A stretch of DNA of 64,000 nt from Sciurus carolinensis (GCF_902686445.1 NC_062218.1:11569015-11633014); one strand, 5' to 3'. Positions 45,031-57,378 are shown, counted from the first letter of the stretch. The notes: a model not told the origin generated them from the letters alone. Numbers and translations: made by a program.

Positions 45031-46395
45031 CAGAATGCATTTTGATTCATTGTACACAAATGGGGTACAACTTTTCATTTCTATGGTTGTGCACGATGTA
45101 GATTCACACCATTCATGTAATCACACATATACATAGGGTAATACTGTGTGTTTCATTCTATCTTTCTGTCCACCCTCTTCCACCTCTTTTTCCTCTCACC
45201 ATCCAAAGGTCCTTCATTCTTCTCTTCCCCCCCCACTCCCTATTGTTATATATTGTCATGCACTTATCAGAGTAATCATTTGGCCTTTGGTTTTTTTGGG
45301 CTTGGTCCATTTCACCTAGCATGATATTTTCCAACTTCATCCATTTGCCAGCAAATGCCATGATTTTTTTCTTCTCTATGGCTGAGTAATATTCCACAGA
45401 TTCTTTACCCATTCATCAATTGAAGGGCATCTAGGTTGGTTCCACAATCTAGCTATTGTGAATTGAGCTTCTATCAACATGGATGTGACTGCATCCCTGT
45501 AGTATACTGATTTTAAGTCCTTTGGTTATAAACTGAGGAGTGGGATAGCTGGGTCAAATGGTGGGTCCATTCCAAGTTTTCTGAGGAATCCCCATATTGC
45601 TTTCCAGAGTGGCTGCACCAATTTGCAACTCCACCAGCAATGTATGAGTGTGCCTTTTTCCCCACATCCACGTCAACATGGATATTATTGTTTGTGCTAT
45701 TGATAACAGCCATTCTAATTGTAGTTAGATGAAATATTAGGTGGTTTTAATTTGCATTTCTCTAAGTACTAGGGATGATGAGCACTTTTTCATATATTTG
45801 TTGATCACCTGTATATCTTCTTCTGTGAAGTGTCTGCCCATTTCCTTGGCCCACTTATTGATTGGGTTCTTTATATTTGGGGTGTAAAGTTTTTTAAGTT
45901 CTTTATAAACTTTGGAGATGAGTGCTTTGTCTGAAGTGTGTGTGGAAAAGATTTTCTCCCACTCTGTAGGCTCTTTTCACATTATTGATTGTTTCCTGTG
46001 CTGAGAAAAAACATTTTAGTTTGAAGCTATCCCATTTATTGATTCTTTTTTGCTTTTATTTATTTATTGCTTTAATTTATTTATTTATTAGTTATTTATT
46101 GCTTTTATTTCTTGCACTATGGGGCTCTTGTTAAGGAAGCCTGGTCCTAAGCCAACATGATGGAGACTCGGGCCTACTTTTTCTTCTAGTTAGTGAAGGG
46201 TCTCAGGTCTAATTCCTAGATCCTTGATCCATTTTGAGTTGATTTTTGTACAGGGTGAGAGATATGGGTTTAGTTTCATTTTACTGCATATGGATTTCCA
46301 GTTTTGCCAGCACCATTTGTTGAAGAGGCTATCTGTTCTCATTGTAAGTTTTTGGCACTTTTGTGTAGTATGAGATAACCGTACTTATGACTTCA
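45031..46395 (-). mobile_element. L1 3' half of ORF2 plus 3'UTR
   Basis: From left: 3'UTR (ATGCATTTTGATTCATTGTA, CAAATGGGGTACAACTTTTC), pyrimidine tract, then the ORF2 end (GGGCATCTAGGTTGGTTCCA, GTCAAATGGTGGGTCCATTC, CTCCACCAGCAATGTATGAG) up to TATGAGATAACCGTACTTAT. About 1.36 kb, 5'-truncated inside ORF2. Frames at 45158 and 45513 are shadows or remnants of it. Confidence 0.92.
46048..46112. repeat. TTTA-type microsatellite within an L1
   Basis: TTTTATTTATTTATTGC is repeated with variation (twice GCTTTTATTT, with (TTTA)n between), interrupting the L1 coding sequence at 46040-46115. Confidence 0.85.
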
Positions 46396-48536
46396 AACTA
46401 TTAACGCAATGAAAATAAATTCATAAGATTTATTTCTATTTCCATACATTTTAACACATTTACAAAGCAATGTGTAAAAATAAAATTTAGATTGTCTTTA
46501 CCTTTTGGTTTTGTTAAAGGCACATCAAAGTCTCCATCTTAAAAATGCATAAATTTGTTTCAGCCAATGAACCTCAACATGTCAAAAAGTCAGAAGTAAC
46601 AAAGTAAATTCAGATTTAGACTTCTCCCAGATACAAATTTGTGTTGCTAAATTTGGAATAATAGTGAATCGAATTCATCAAAACACTCGTGTTTGTCTTT
46701 AATATTGGACAGATGAGGTTTCCTTACAAATTTAATTTCTTATGAGATCTCTTAGAACAACTTCCGGTTTTACTAATGAAGATTCACATGATTTACAAAA
46801 GGCACCCAGAGATTTGTGAAGAATATACTTGGAAAGAAATTGGGACTTCATATGGAACAAAGTCTCATGGCCAGTAAAAAAATATTTTCTGAGCGTATCT
46901 TTTAACCATTATCTTCATCATATTACCACCTAATCAATTTGAGTGATCAGCTCAAATTGGTCACTGAAGCAAAAGTTAGAGCCATTATTAAGTTAGAATA
47001 ATCAGCCTGCAGTCAGTCAAGGGTTTGATATGATCATGATTACATACAAATGAACTGGGTCTATGTGATAAAAAGAATGATTTCATCAAGTTACCTAGCC
47101 AACTAAGTGTTTAGAGTCATTTAAAGAAGTTCTTTCTTCTGTTCTGTATGCTTTTACTGACTTAGTAAAAAAAAAAAAAAAAAAAATGGGTTAAATCCTT
47201 TTACTATTTGTGAATTAGTGCAATATTTTATACCTCTGTCTTTCAAGCAGAAGCATTAAACTGTCACTTTGGTTGTTCAATAACCTGATGGCAAATATAT
47301 GTACATGGTCATGCACATCGTATACACAAACTTTAAAATACCATCCGCTTAAATCAATAGTGTGGAATTTATTGACTTAATTCCATCTTGAGGAAAAGAA
47401 AAATGAGCAGGGGGGCCTTTCTTATAACTTACCATTGTTCATACACAGTTTCAAATTTGTTTATGATTATAAAAAAATTCATCTACTTCTTGTCAAACTG
47501 ATAAACAAATAGGCCAAGGAATTGCCGAGGGAACCAAATCATTTTCAAAAGAGTGTATAATGAAAGCATCAGAAAATATTTTACCGTTGAAGAATTTAAG
47601 AGCAGAGAACTCTTTTGAAGCCACACAGTGTATTTAATTGTTTTTCTAGTTATCACAATGTCAGAATACTTGCACGGGTGAAAATATGTGTGTGCCTGTA
47701 TGTTGAATGTACAGACACATGCTTCCAGATGCACTTCCCTTATGTGTTCTGTTGTGGAAGTTTCTTAAACAATGTGAAATTAATTTAGCAGAAGTATTCT
47801 AGAAAATCACCAAATGATAATGAAAGAGTCAATGTAAAATGATAATGTAAAAATCCAGTTAACTGCTGAGTAATGTACTGAGGTACCTGAGAGGTGGCAC
47901 CTTCTCAGATGATGAACATTCTCCTTCTTGAAAGTAGATGGTTTAGGAGCCATTTTCTGGAAATAGACATACCAGATCCTAGGAACTCCACCTGGAAGGA
48001 CATGGGACCCGAGAACCATGGAGAGTAAAGGACGCAGCCCGATGGGAAGTGGTATATGAAATCTCATGTGGACGAGAAACAAAATGGCGCTGATTGAATT
48101 AGACCTCCAGAAGAGGAAGCTAAGGAACAGGACTGGTTACAGGAAGAAGCACCTTATAAGGTGTCAGTGACTTCTTCAACACCAAGAAAACACAGAGTCC
48201 CTGGTGGGGAAGGACAGCCAGGGTCTGGCTTCTGAATCAAACCTGAGAATTGTGCTCCCCGGGGAATTTCTCTCCAGTTGTGTTTTCACATTGAGCACAG
48301 ATGTGGGCCTTCCCTCCACTAAGAGAGATGGGTTCCTTGGGTCTTTCTAGGAATACGTGGCTGGAGTTAGGGGTGACTACGTTTCAGTGAGGATCCTGAC
48401 TTCCACATTTCAGAGCGCATCAGGAGGACCCCTTCCTGCTGCCTCACTGTCTCCCTCCCATTATAGACTAGATGAAGCTTCAGTCTAAATGGATCCTACC
48501 ATAGCAACTCTAATCTACACTGACCCTTTGGTGTTC

Positions 48537-48541
<5 letters not shown>
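46396..48541. other. Unique sequence
   Basis: About 2.1 kb without a recognised element. A pure A run of about 20 lies near 47167-47186 without a visible retrocopy next to it. A short frame at 47807-48082 (minus) has no named domain. Confidence 0.4.

Positions 48542-48587
<46 letters not shown>
48542..48587. repeat. (CT)n microsatellite
   Basis: Pure TC/CT dinucleotide run of 46 bp directly before a SINE. Confidence 0.97.
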
Positions 48588-48589
<2 letters not shown>

Positions 48590-48592
<3 letters not shown>

Positions 48593-48823
48593 CTTTCTTT
48601 CTGTCTTCTTTTGGAACTAGAGATTGAACCCAGGGGCATTTGATCACTGAGTTACATTTCCAGTCTTTTTATTTACTTATTTTTTACTTTGAAACAGAGA
48701 CTTGCTGAATTGCTGAGGGTCTCATTAAATTCCTGAGACTGGTCTGGAGCTTGCAAATACTCCTGCCTTAGCCTCTTGGATAACTGGGATTGCAGGCATG
48801 TGACACCAAGCCCGGTTGGTCCT
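48590..48823 (-). mobile_element. B1-dID SINE
   Basis: GGAACTAGAGATTGAACCCA and GATCACTGAGTTACATTTCC (reverse ID), then GAAACAGAGACTTGCTGAAT, CTTAGCCTCTTGGATAACTG and GGATTGCAGGCATGTGACAC (reverse B1), ending CAAGCCCGG. The CT repeat at its left edge may have grown from the tail. Confidence 0.87.
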
Positions 48824-48950
48824 CTGATTTTTTTAATCCATATACCATCTATTTGACACTTAATTCTCTACTCTCATAAATAATACTGCAATTGTTTGAC
48901 TAATTTAAATAAGAAATAATAGATTTTGTGCACAGCTCTCAGCAAATACT

Positions 48951-48980
48951 AGTATTTAATAATTTAGTATTTAATAATTT
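48951..48980. repeat. Perfect 15-bp tandem duplication
   Basis: AGTATTTAATAATTT occurs at 48951-48965 and again at 48966-48980 without mismatch. Confidence 0.95.
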
Positions 48981-49849
48981 GAATGATAGAAGATATAAAT
49001 CCTAAATATTACTTTAAAGACTCATTAGCTACATTGCATGACTGAGGAAAACTTGGCAAGAGGATGTTCTCTCCATGTACATTAAAATCCACACAGACAT
49101 ATTCTTACAAAGTGTAAAGGGTGAGGCAAGAATTTTTCCTTGTCCTTGAAAGGGTATTTAACTAAAACTATTGATTATGTGGGTCTTCATAATCATTCCC
49201 AGGGAATCTGACTTCACGTCGTAAAAGTAGCCAACAAATTTTGGCACCTATGTCAGGAGAGGTACTTTCAGGAAATGTGAGAGATGGTGGGGGCTGGGGC
49301 AGAGCGGTCATGGAAAGAGACACTACATTCTTTACCCCTTTCATTCAATTGTCTGTTTCCACCTCCAGTTGCTCCTGAATCCCTGGATATATGTGTGTCT
49401 TAGTCGATCTTCTTTCCCTTTGGCCACTGGTCCTTCCATTCATTCGTCCATGTTTACCACAAGCCCTTCAGTGCAGGGTACTCAGCTGGGGCCGGCTGAT
49501 TCTCTGGACTGTAGAGAGCCCTGCCTTCACTTTCTCACACTCCAGATGTGTGTGCAAACTGATAAACAAAAGGAAACTACAAACTACAACAGCAAGGAAG
49601 ACAATAAATGAAAAGACAAGAAGACCTGAATGTCAGAAATGAGTCTCCCATCAGTGGGCCTGATGAAGAACATTCCAGACTAAAATTGGGATTCCTCAAG
49701 TTGGGCCTTATCCTTCTGTACCTATTTTTATTAGAAGGGAAATCAGGACTGTTTCTCCATATCTCCATATCATCTCTAATCATAGAATTTCAAAGGGTTG
49801 AGACGTTCTCTGGAAAAGTTAGCTACCTTCCCAGAATCACTCGAGTGAC

Positions 49850-49882
49850 AATTTTGAATTTGACAATTTCAAATTCAAAATT
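49850..49882. repeat. Perfect 13-bp inverted repeat
   Basis: AATTTTGAATTTG (49850-49862) pairs with CAAATTCAAAATT (49870-49882) across a 7-base loop. Further AATTTT words follow, giving a compact AT hairpin. Confidence 0.95.
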
Positions 49883-50859
49883 TTCACAATTTTGAGGGAA
49901 AAAAAAATCAGGCATATACGTATGAACATGAACAGAAAACTAGATGCTGCAGTACACTGATAGTTATCAGAAACAAAAGTACAAATTTCAGTGATATCTA
50001 CATTATAGCATAAGATGATGATGATTTTTACACTGGGCTGACCAAATGTTTGACTAAGTTGTTGAATCTTTCCTATCCATTCAAATCTAGACAAAATCCT
50101 TTTCTCACATACCCAACACTCAGTGATGGACACACCGAAGGCCTCTCCCAAATCTGCCCTTCTGAAGTATGACCTTCAAACCGATGTGCTGTGTAACAGC
50201 AGGAGCCCTCACTTTCATGTCCCAGAGGGAGAAACAGGAGTAGGCCACCCTTAGAAAGACACCAAAGAGCCCAAGGAGTGGCCCAATGGGTGACCTGCGG
50301 CAGAACCAACCCCACATAGCCCTTCCTAACCAGAATGAAGATCTCATCCATTGAACCCATCAGTTTTCTCTTATTGAAATTTCACTGGCAGTTCAGAAAG
50401 AATAAATAGCAGCTGGAGTTGTAGTTTAAAGCCACTAGTCAAGCCAAAGTAAGAGAGAGGCTGCAGTGACCTAGGGTGCTTGGGAGGGGGGATCAGGGAA
50501 GATGCTGAAGCCAGATAATGTCAGCAGGAAGACCAAAGTGCAAACTGGAGCAAAGACATGAATGGTGGAGCTCAGATGTGAGGATCAGGGAAGACGAGCT
50601 GCTTTCTCTGCAGCGGTGCCTTTGCTATGATATTCCAGCTGCTGTGTGGCTTAGACACACAATTCTTAGGCTGGGATTTCTGTTAACGTCCTACTTCCTG
50701 TATTGCCACAGGTACCCTCCTAAGATGCACAGTCCAGTCCTGCTCAGTCACTTTACCAGGAATGGCTGAGACTATTCTTTAAGCAAAGAATGCCTGACAG
50801 CCACAGGCCCCATTACATCACCCAATGAGACAGAGGAAATGTTCCACATAGTACCACTG

Positions 50860-50950
50860 ATGACTCTCCAGAACCCAGGACAGAGGCTGGCACATAGTAA
50901 GCACACAGTGGATGTTTAATGCATAAATTAATGACTGGATGGGAAAAAGT
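50860..50950 (+). mobile_element. MIR 3' fragment
   Basis: GGACAGAGGCTGGCACATAG, TAAGCACACAGTGGATGTTT and AATGCATAAATTAATGACTG match the 3' end of a MIR. Confidence 0.65.
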
Positions 50951-53928
50951 GGATACCAGTCAATTTATTCATGATTGGAAAGTGTTCCTCTCTTTTCACA
51001 TCAAGGTCTCTGCAAAAGAATTTCTTTAAAACTTAGAAACATCATTTTATATCATGGTTTCTACTCATAAAATATATTTAGAAACAGAAATCTGAAGAAA
51101 TGAGTGTAATCCTTTTAGGCAAGTGTAAGATACAAATTACATCAACCAAAGTAAGAATCCCAGAATAATCACTTACTCCATTTCTGTCAATGAGCATCCA
51201 AAATTGTCCCCTGATTTCTACTACAACAAGGAGCATATTGTTTCTGGAAAGGAAAGAAGAAAAGGCTTTAGGAGCAGGAGAGAAGGAGAAGGAGCCCTGA
51301 GCCCCCTGCTCTCAGAACAGCCCACGCCCAGCTCATGGGCCCAGCCTGCACTACTGATCTCTTTCCACCTCTCTCCTCTGAGAGCTTCTACGGAAAAATC
51401 AAGAAATGTGATGGCAGCCTCTCTCCCAGAAACCAAGATGCGACCCCTTCGCCTTCAGCCCATCTCTTCTCAGAGTGCGTGGCTTTGATTCCCCACCAGT
51501 TCTGACAAAGTCAGTCAAGACTGTATATTAGTGTAAATGAGAGATAAAAATAAAAGGAGAAGGAAAACTCACCTTCTTCAGCTGAAATAATCCTGAGTTC
51601 AGAGACACATCTCCATGGTGCTAATTGAATCAGGGAAACATACCCATAACTTCATTTTTTACGTTTATGAGTTGTATTTTTTAAAGACTTTTATTAATTA
51701 TGCCTAAGGGTAATAGTTGATAGAATTAGGTGAAAACCACAGGGTATTAAGTAGTCCCTAAATGACCTTCGTGTTTAACTTGAGAAAAGAATAGAACATC
51801 TTGAGTTCATTTCACTTAAGCAATTTCTGCTAGTTAAAAAAAATATGTTGGTAAGTTAACATTAAATTGTATTGGAACATACTCATTTTTTAGCTGGATC
51901 AGGACTTTATATCAAAGGTCCTGCTGATGTTGAATATGGTACTTCATAGGAGGTTATAAATAATTATTAATAAACCCTCCAACTGTCTGAAATTTGCACA
52001 AATTATTTTATTTTATGATAAAATCAGCACTTTATTCCTACAACCAAATGAAAGATTTCAGCTATCAACTATGGATGAATTTTTCCTATAGTATTTGATT
52101 TCAGAAAGGACAATGTTGTTTGTTAAAAAAAAAAAAAAACTTCCTATTTTTGTTTTCTACATGGATATATATATCATACACTATAACAAAGCCATTCTTT
52201 AAAGTTGCAAAAGAATAGCAATAAAAAAAAAGTCTTCCATGTTTATTTTTCCCTCTTGGTGTTTAAAAAAAATGGTCAAAACTAATTTTTCTCCAAAAAA
52301 AATTGCTCTTGGGCTTAATAGCTTGTACAATAAGTTACATTTCAGCCTTGGAGGAAAATATGACAAACTGAATTATATTCTTGGAAAAACAATGTTATAA
52401 TGGAAAGTTTGGTAAGTTGTTAGCTATAACTATAGTGTATAGCATAAACAATTATGAGAACTAGGAATGAAAAATTACATGTGCATATTTTCAGTTAATT
52501 TGGGGAACAAAACCTGTCTATATGTGCATAGTGTCAATCCTCAAAAGGGGCTTCTTTGTCTCTCCTAAATGTGCAAATTTAATGGAAACACAATCCCATA
52601 AGACTATAGCTCAAAGACGTACCTAAGGGAAAAAACAAAGTTTGATGCAAGCATTTTACAGTATTTTATGTTTTCCAAATAATGACCTGTCCCTGTTGAG
52701 CTAGAAAAACAATAGGAAGACAGTAAGTTATAGGTAAAACAAAAACAAAAGAGCAACGGCAACAACAAATCCGTCCCTGGAAGTACACGTATCTGGGCTA
52801 ACTGCTCGCATTTCTGTATGTCGACCTGAAGACCTTTCCATACTGACTCCAGACTCCTCCACAACACAGACCAGATTGTGGCCCACTCCACCAGACGGAA
52901 ACAGCCAAGGGAGATGGGCCAAGGTCACTGCCAAGTGGAGCCGGCAGACAGGGACGCCCTACCACCAAGGGTGTCCCTGAAGTAACAGAGACGTCTCACA
53001 GAGCTCTCTAAAGCTCCCCGAGCTAATTCTGAAGCACAAATTGAGGGGTGTTTTCTCAATAGCAGCTTGCCTCCACTGCAGAGCATATCACAGGCTTCTG
53101 GTCTTGTCCTAGAGGCAGACAGCTGGGGGTCAGCAGGGCCATCCCCACTTACTGACCCCCAGACTTTGGGCAAGTTAGCTTAAACTCTGCTTGAGCAAAG
53201 TCTTCTCGTGTGACTATGGTTGTGACACAGTTGATGACGACGTAGTAGCACATGTCTTCTCATTTGGCAGACTAATGAGGTCGTCTCAAATTAAAAACAA
53301 AATATAAACCAGATTTTAAACACAAATGTACATACACTGCTTATGAACTTCCTTTAAAATATCTTTAAAAAGGACAAAAATTATGGCAGTTAACTGTGGG
53401 TGGTGGGAGTCGTGAAAGAAGGAGAGAGATGTCAGAGAGACAGTGGATTTTTAATGTAAGGGAGAGAAAGAAACTTCTGAATGAGGTAAAGGGAACAATG
53501 CATAGAAAAAAGGAAAAGGTCCCAGAGATGTACAAAGGACAGGTGGCTGAACCTCAGAGTGTCTGAGGGAAGCCTGAAGAGTAGGCAAAGGAGAGCTGAA
53601 TTCGACCATGACCGCTCTGTCAGGGGAAGGGAGGTGAAGACCACCGGACTCCCTCAGGCTGCTCTGCTTGCTGCCGGCTGCGAGCATCTCTCACTTCTCT
53701 TCTCCACTGCACTTTGTATTTTATTTTGTTTCCTTCAACGACCATGGTGAAGATCAAAACCATGCCCTCATTATTTTGTATGCTCGGTTTTGTGTCTTGT
53801 TAACTCACATACCATCTCCAAGTAAAGCTAAGTAATTCTGATCTTGTATGAGTCAAACACCAGAAAGTCACAGAACAACTGCATTTTTATTTTTTGTTTA
53901 AATAGGATTCTACCTTCACATATGCATA
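50951..53928. other. Unique sequence
   Basis: About 3 kb without recognised transposons. 51650-52520 is strongly AT-rich with short A runs (52122-52137). 52740-53180 is more GC-rich, with overlapping minus-strand frames of 68-95 codons and no recognised domain. Confidence 0.4.
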
Positions 53929-54250
53929 TACAGCCCTCCCTCAATGCCCACAAGGGATGGGTTCCAGGTCCCCCACAGATACCAAAATGTGTGAGTGCTC
54001 AAGTCCCTGATTAACAAAAGACGTGCAGTATTTACATATAACCTACACACACACTCCTACCTATTTTAGCTCATCTCTAGATTATACACGATGCTTGTAG
54101 AGTATAAATAGCTGTTCTACTGTGTTGTCCAGGGAATAATAACAAGGAAAGAAAAGTCTGTCTGTCTCAGTACAAACATAGATTTTTTTCAAATCATTTT
54201 GATACGCAGTTGGTTCATTCTGAAGACAAACCTTAGATGTGGAGATCCAC
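53929..54250. mobile_element. TcMar-Tigger/MER2-type DNA transposon remnant
   Basis: ATACAGCCCTCCCTCAATGC, GGGATGGGTTCCAGGTCCCC, CACAGATACCAAAATGTGTG, TGCTCAAGTCCCTGATTAAC, GGGAATAATAACAAGGAAAG and AATCATTTTGATACGCAGTT follow the order of a Tigger-derived element with 'cagccctccgtatcc' ends. No transposase frame remains. Confidence 0.75.
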
Positions 54251-54252
54251 CT

Positions 54253-54333
54253 CTGTATGTGTGTCCGTGTGTGTGTCCGTGTGTGTGTCTGTGTGTGTGT
54301 GTATGTGTGTGTGTGTGTGTGTGTGTATGTGTA
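54253..54333. repeat. (TG)n microsatellite, compound
   Basis: TG dinucleotide run with TCCG and TA interruptions, abutting the Tigger remnant. Confidence 0.96.
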
Positions 54334-54742
54334 CTTGATAACCTATCATGGAAATATTCTCAGGCCAAAACATACAATTTACCCCATTATATATATATTT
54401 TCTTCTGCATAGTGTTTCACATGGAATTTTTTATTGTTTCTATGTTGCCTTCATTACAAACAATACACTTGTGACTAACCTATTAAATGTGCCTTCAGCC
54501 GATATGCCAGTGTAACAAATAGTCTGCATGCATTTTTTGTGTTTGAGTCCTGACAGCGTCCAGTCTGGCTCCCTAGAAAGCCTCATTATGTGAGTAGTAT
54601 TACCTCCCACTCTTTTGGTGCGTGTGACATCCAAGTATCTGAACCAAATTTGGAGGGGAGCATTTCATCTCTTTCCACCTCAGGTGAATCATAGGGTAGC
54701 AAGTATTCATGTGGAATGCATGTCTCAAGGTAGATATTTTGA

Positions 54743-54873
54743 AATGTGGTAAATAGAAGGCTATATACATTTATAACACTGAAGAGTGGTATAATGGCTC
54801 ATTTTCCCCACACTTATCAATTAGATGATAATATTTTTTGCAACCCAATAACGCAAAAACAAGAATGTAGATA
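54743..54873 (+). repeat. 131-bp direct duplication, left copy (likely source)
   Basis: Begins AATGTGGTAAATAGAAGGCT and ends AAACAAGAATGTAGATA. It matches 55385-55515 over the full 131 bp with two differences: T/C in GAAGAG(T/C)GGTA and C/T in CCCAATAA(C/T)GCA. Not a transposon family that I recognise. It lies just outside the ancient L1 at 54930. Confidence 0.97.
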
Positions 54874-55384
54874 GAATTCAATTGCCTTAATTTAAAGTTC
54901 TCTGATTCATGAGTTTGACATTCTTTTATGTATTTTCTAACCATTTGAAATTCTTTTTCTATCATTTGTATTCCATTCTTATTTTCTTTACTCTTAAGAA
55001 CTCTATCAATGACATTAGTCTTTTTCTCTGGTATATGTTGCACAATTTCATTAATTCTAATTTTATTTTTTAAAACTTGCTGTCTCTTTTGTAGTCAAGT
55101 TTGTTTTTTAAATTTTTGTGTAGAAATAAGATGGTCAGATTTTTTTTCATTTTGTCTTTTCTATGTTCAGTTGATGTTTAGGAAAAACTACCACATCCTA
55201 CAACTACAAATTTATCTTTCCATATTTCATTTTAGAATGCCTGCTGTCATTGTTAGCAATTACTTATTTAATTCACTTGAAATTTACTTTAAAATAGACT
55301 GTGATATAAGAATTTTTCTCCAATGTGTGCCTAGCTATCTTATTACCTCTTATTAAAGAATCTGACTTTTCTAGACTGACTTGG

Positions 55385-55515
55385 AATGTGGTAAATAGAA
55401 GGCTATATACATTTATAACACTGAAGAGCGGTATAATGGCTCATTTTCCCCACACTTATCAATTAGATGATAATATTTTTTGCAACCCAATAATGCAAAA
55501 ACAAGAATGTAGATA
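55385..55515 (+). repeat. 131-bp direct duplication, right copy (likely inserted)
   Basis: Second copy of 54743-54873, offset by 642 bp. The flanks GACTTGG and TTTTTATCATATAC appear to be neighbours in the ancient L1 (a 'gatttgaaatgccacctttatcatatac' arrangement), which suggests that this copy was placed into the L1 and not the reverse. Confidence 0.95.
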
Positions 55516-55627
55516 ATTTTTATCATATACAAAATCCCCTCATTCTATGCATATACATAATGATTTTATGCTTTATTCTGTTTCATCGACCTGTGTGACT
55601 CCCATTGCTTTCTTATTCTTTTCTCTC

Positions 55628-55724
55628 TCTCTCTTTTTTTTTTTCTTTTTTTGTGGTACTGGGAACCTAATCTCACACATGCTTAGCAAGCACTCTGCCA
55701 CTAAGCTACACCCCAGCCCTCCAT
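55628..55724 (-). mobile_element. ID-type monomeric SINE
   Basis: CT then T run (reversed tail), TGTGGTACTGGGAACCTAAT, CATGCTTAGCAAGCACTCTG, CCACTAAGCTACACCCCAGC. Only the tRNA-like half is present. It is inserted in the ancient L1. Confidence 0.85.
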
Positions 55725-56085
55725 TCCTTTTCTAATAAAAATAAATCTACCTTTATAGGCACCCTCCCCAATCCCACCAGGATTTTTTCCAAATTTTGAA
55801 ATGTTCTTGGTTGTTGTTTGCAATTAACTTTACATTAATTTATCAGACTCTGTGCAAATTTATTTAGTCTTTATTTCATCAGCATTTCTATTTGAGATTA
55901 ATTTCAAAAAAATTTACACATTTATACTTTTTACCTGGTTATAGCATATTTATCCATTTGTTTAGGTTTCCTACAATTTGTGAAAATGATTTATAAGTAC
56001 TAGATATTAATAGGCACATATTTACACACATTACCGTTTCTGAATATATAAGCAATGTATATGTTTGTGGTGATATTTTTTTTCA

Positions 56086-56978
56086 AACTGAAGTAATTAA
56101 AATGATAGTCACTATAAACAACATTTCAGAGTCTAAAAATTTCATGCCTTTACAATAAAGTAACACTTCCTAATGTGTTTTCTAAACATAGTTTATAAAT
56201 GTTTAATATTGCTTTTGTTCTATCTTTGACTGCCTACACAAGAACTAGAAGGTTATTTTACCATAGAGAACTCTATAAACACTTTTGAATTACATTTTTG
56301 GTATATTTTGTAATCAATGTTTAAAATATTACGAAGAAATTTCTTATAAGCAATTATTTAGCAACCATTTGTTTATAAACTAGATGTACATAGATCAGAT
56401 TTCCCTAAAAATAAAATCCTATAATCTTCTGTTATGTCTTCCATCAACAGTTTGCACACAAATCAATTTATGTGAATCAATTGACTCGTTTGAATGTTAT
56501 TAACACTCAATATTACAATTAGTGGTATTAGTGTATCAGAAAACAGCAACTATTTTTTTAAAAAGCAAATGCTAAGCAAGAACATCAGGGATTTAATAAT
56601 GAGAAACTTCCTCATTAACAAGGCTATTTGACCCAGGTCAATGAGGCCAAGTTAATCAGAAGCCAAGACCCAATAATTAGGAGCAGATAATCCAGTTAAT
56701 ATCAATATTGTGGGACCAATATTAATCTCTTCATAACACAGGCTTAACCTGCTGTTTAAAAGGAAATATGATGTGCCCTTTGAAATTTCTCTGACTTGAT
56801 GCTATAGGGGAAGTTTAACACCAAGGAAATTCAAGTAAAAAAATCTATTAGTATAAAAAACTTTCCCTTGACCTCAGAATTCACAAGTAAAAAGCAATTA
56901 TGTTAATAGCAATAATCCAGTTATCTCAGGTTCCTGCTCTCAAAAACAGCAACCTCATTAAAACTTTGTCCACCTCTA
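56086..56978. other. Unique sequence with a homeodomain-motif-rich patch
   Basis: No transposon recognised. 56575-56760 is dense in TTAAT/ATTA words (TCATTAAC, AGTTAATC, CAATAATTAG, CCAGTTAATATC, ATTAATC) and includes GACCCAGGTCAATGAGGCCA. It looks like a conserved enhancer type of composition, without proof. Confidence 0.35.
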
Positions 56979-57378
56979 GTTAAGTTTGGATGTTGAAGGG
57001 CCCCCAAAGGTCCATGATTTAAAGGCTTAGTATCCAGCTTAGTGTAACTGGGAGGTGGCAGAACCTCGAAGAAGAGGGGCTAGTGGATTTTAAGTTATTG
57101 GGGGTGCCCACGGCAGGGATTAAAGGACCTGGTCTCTTGTCTCTCTCTGCATCTGGCCATGACGTGAATGGTTTTGCTATACCAGTGCCTCCACCATGAT
57201 GTGCTGCTCCCACCACCCCAACACACACACATACACACACACAGACTGCAGGTCTAAGAGTGATAGGTCCAACTAACCATGGACTAGGCCTCCAAAACTC
57301 TGAACCAAAATAAACCTTTTCTCTTTATAACTTGACCATATCAGATGTTTAGTATGGTAATGGAAAACTGACTAATAT
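56979..57378 (+). mobile_element. MST-type solo LTR
   Basis: GTTAAGTTTGGATGTTGAAG at the start, ACTGGGAGGTGGCAGAACCT, GGGGCTAGTGGATTTTAAGT, CCTCCACCATGATGTGCTGC, CCATGGACTAGGCCTCC, CCAAAATAAACCTTTTCTCT and GGAAAACTGACTAATA at the end. Contains a short (CA)n run at 57223-57242. Confidence 0.83.

Larger units (their letters stand above)
48824..50859. other. Unique sequence
   Basis: About 2 kb without a recognised element, apart from the small tandem and inverted repeats at 48951 and 49850. Overlapping frames at 49369-49642, 49608-49895 and 50073-50360 show no domain. Confidence 0.4.
54930..56085 (-). mobile_element. Ancient L1M ORF2 fragment, interrupted twice
   Basis: Minus-strand mammalian L1 sequence in order: CTAACCATTTGAAATTCTTT, TAAGAACTCTATCAATGACA, GGTATATGTTGCACAATTTC, TTTTATCATATACAAAATCC, TTTATTCTGTTTCATCGACC, CAGGATTTTTTCCAAATTTT, ATTTATCCATTTGTTTAGGT. 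The 131-bp copy at 55385 and the ID SINE at 55628 interrupt it. Strongly diverged, so boundaries are approximate. Confidence 0.6.

Noticed and set aside
47167..47186. A run of about 20 A as the tail of a processed pseudogene
   Set aside because: No gene-like sequence or target-site duplication is recognisable upstream.
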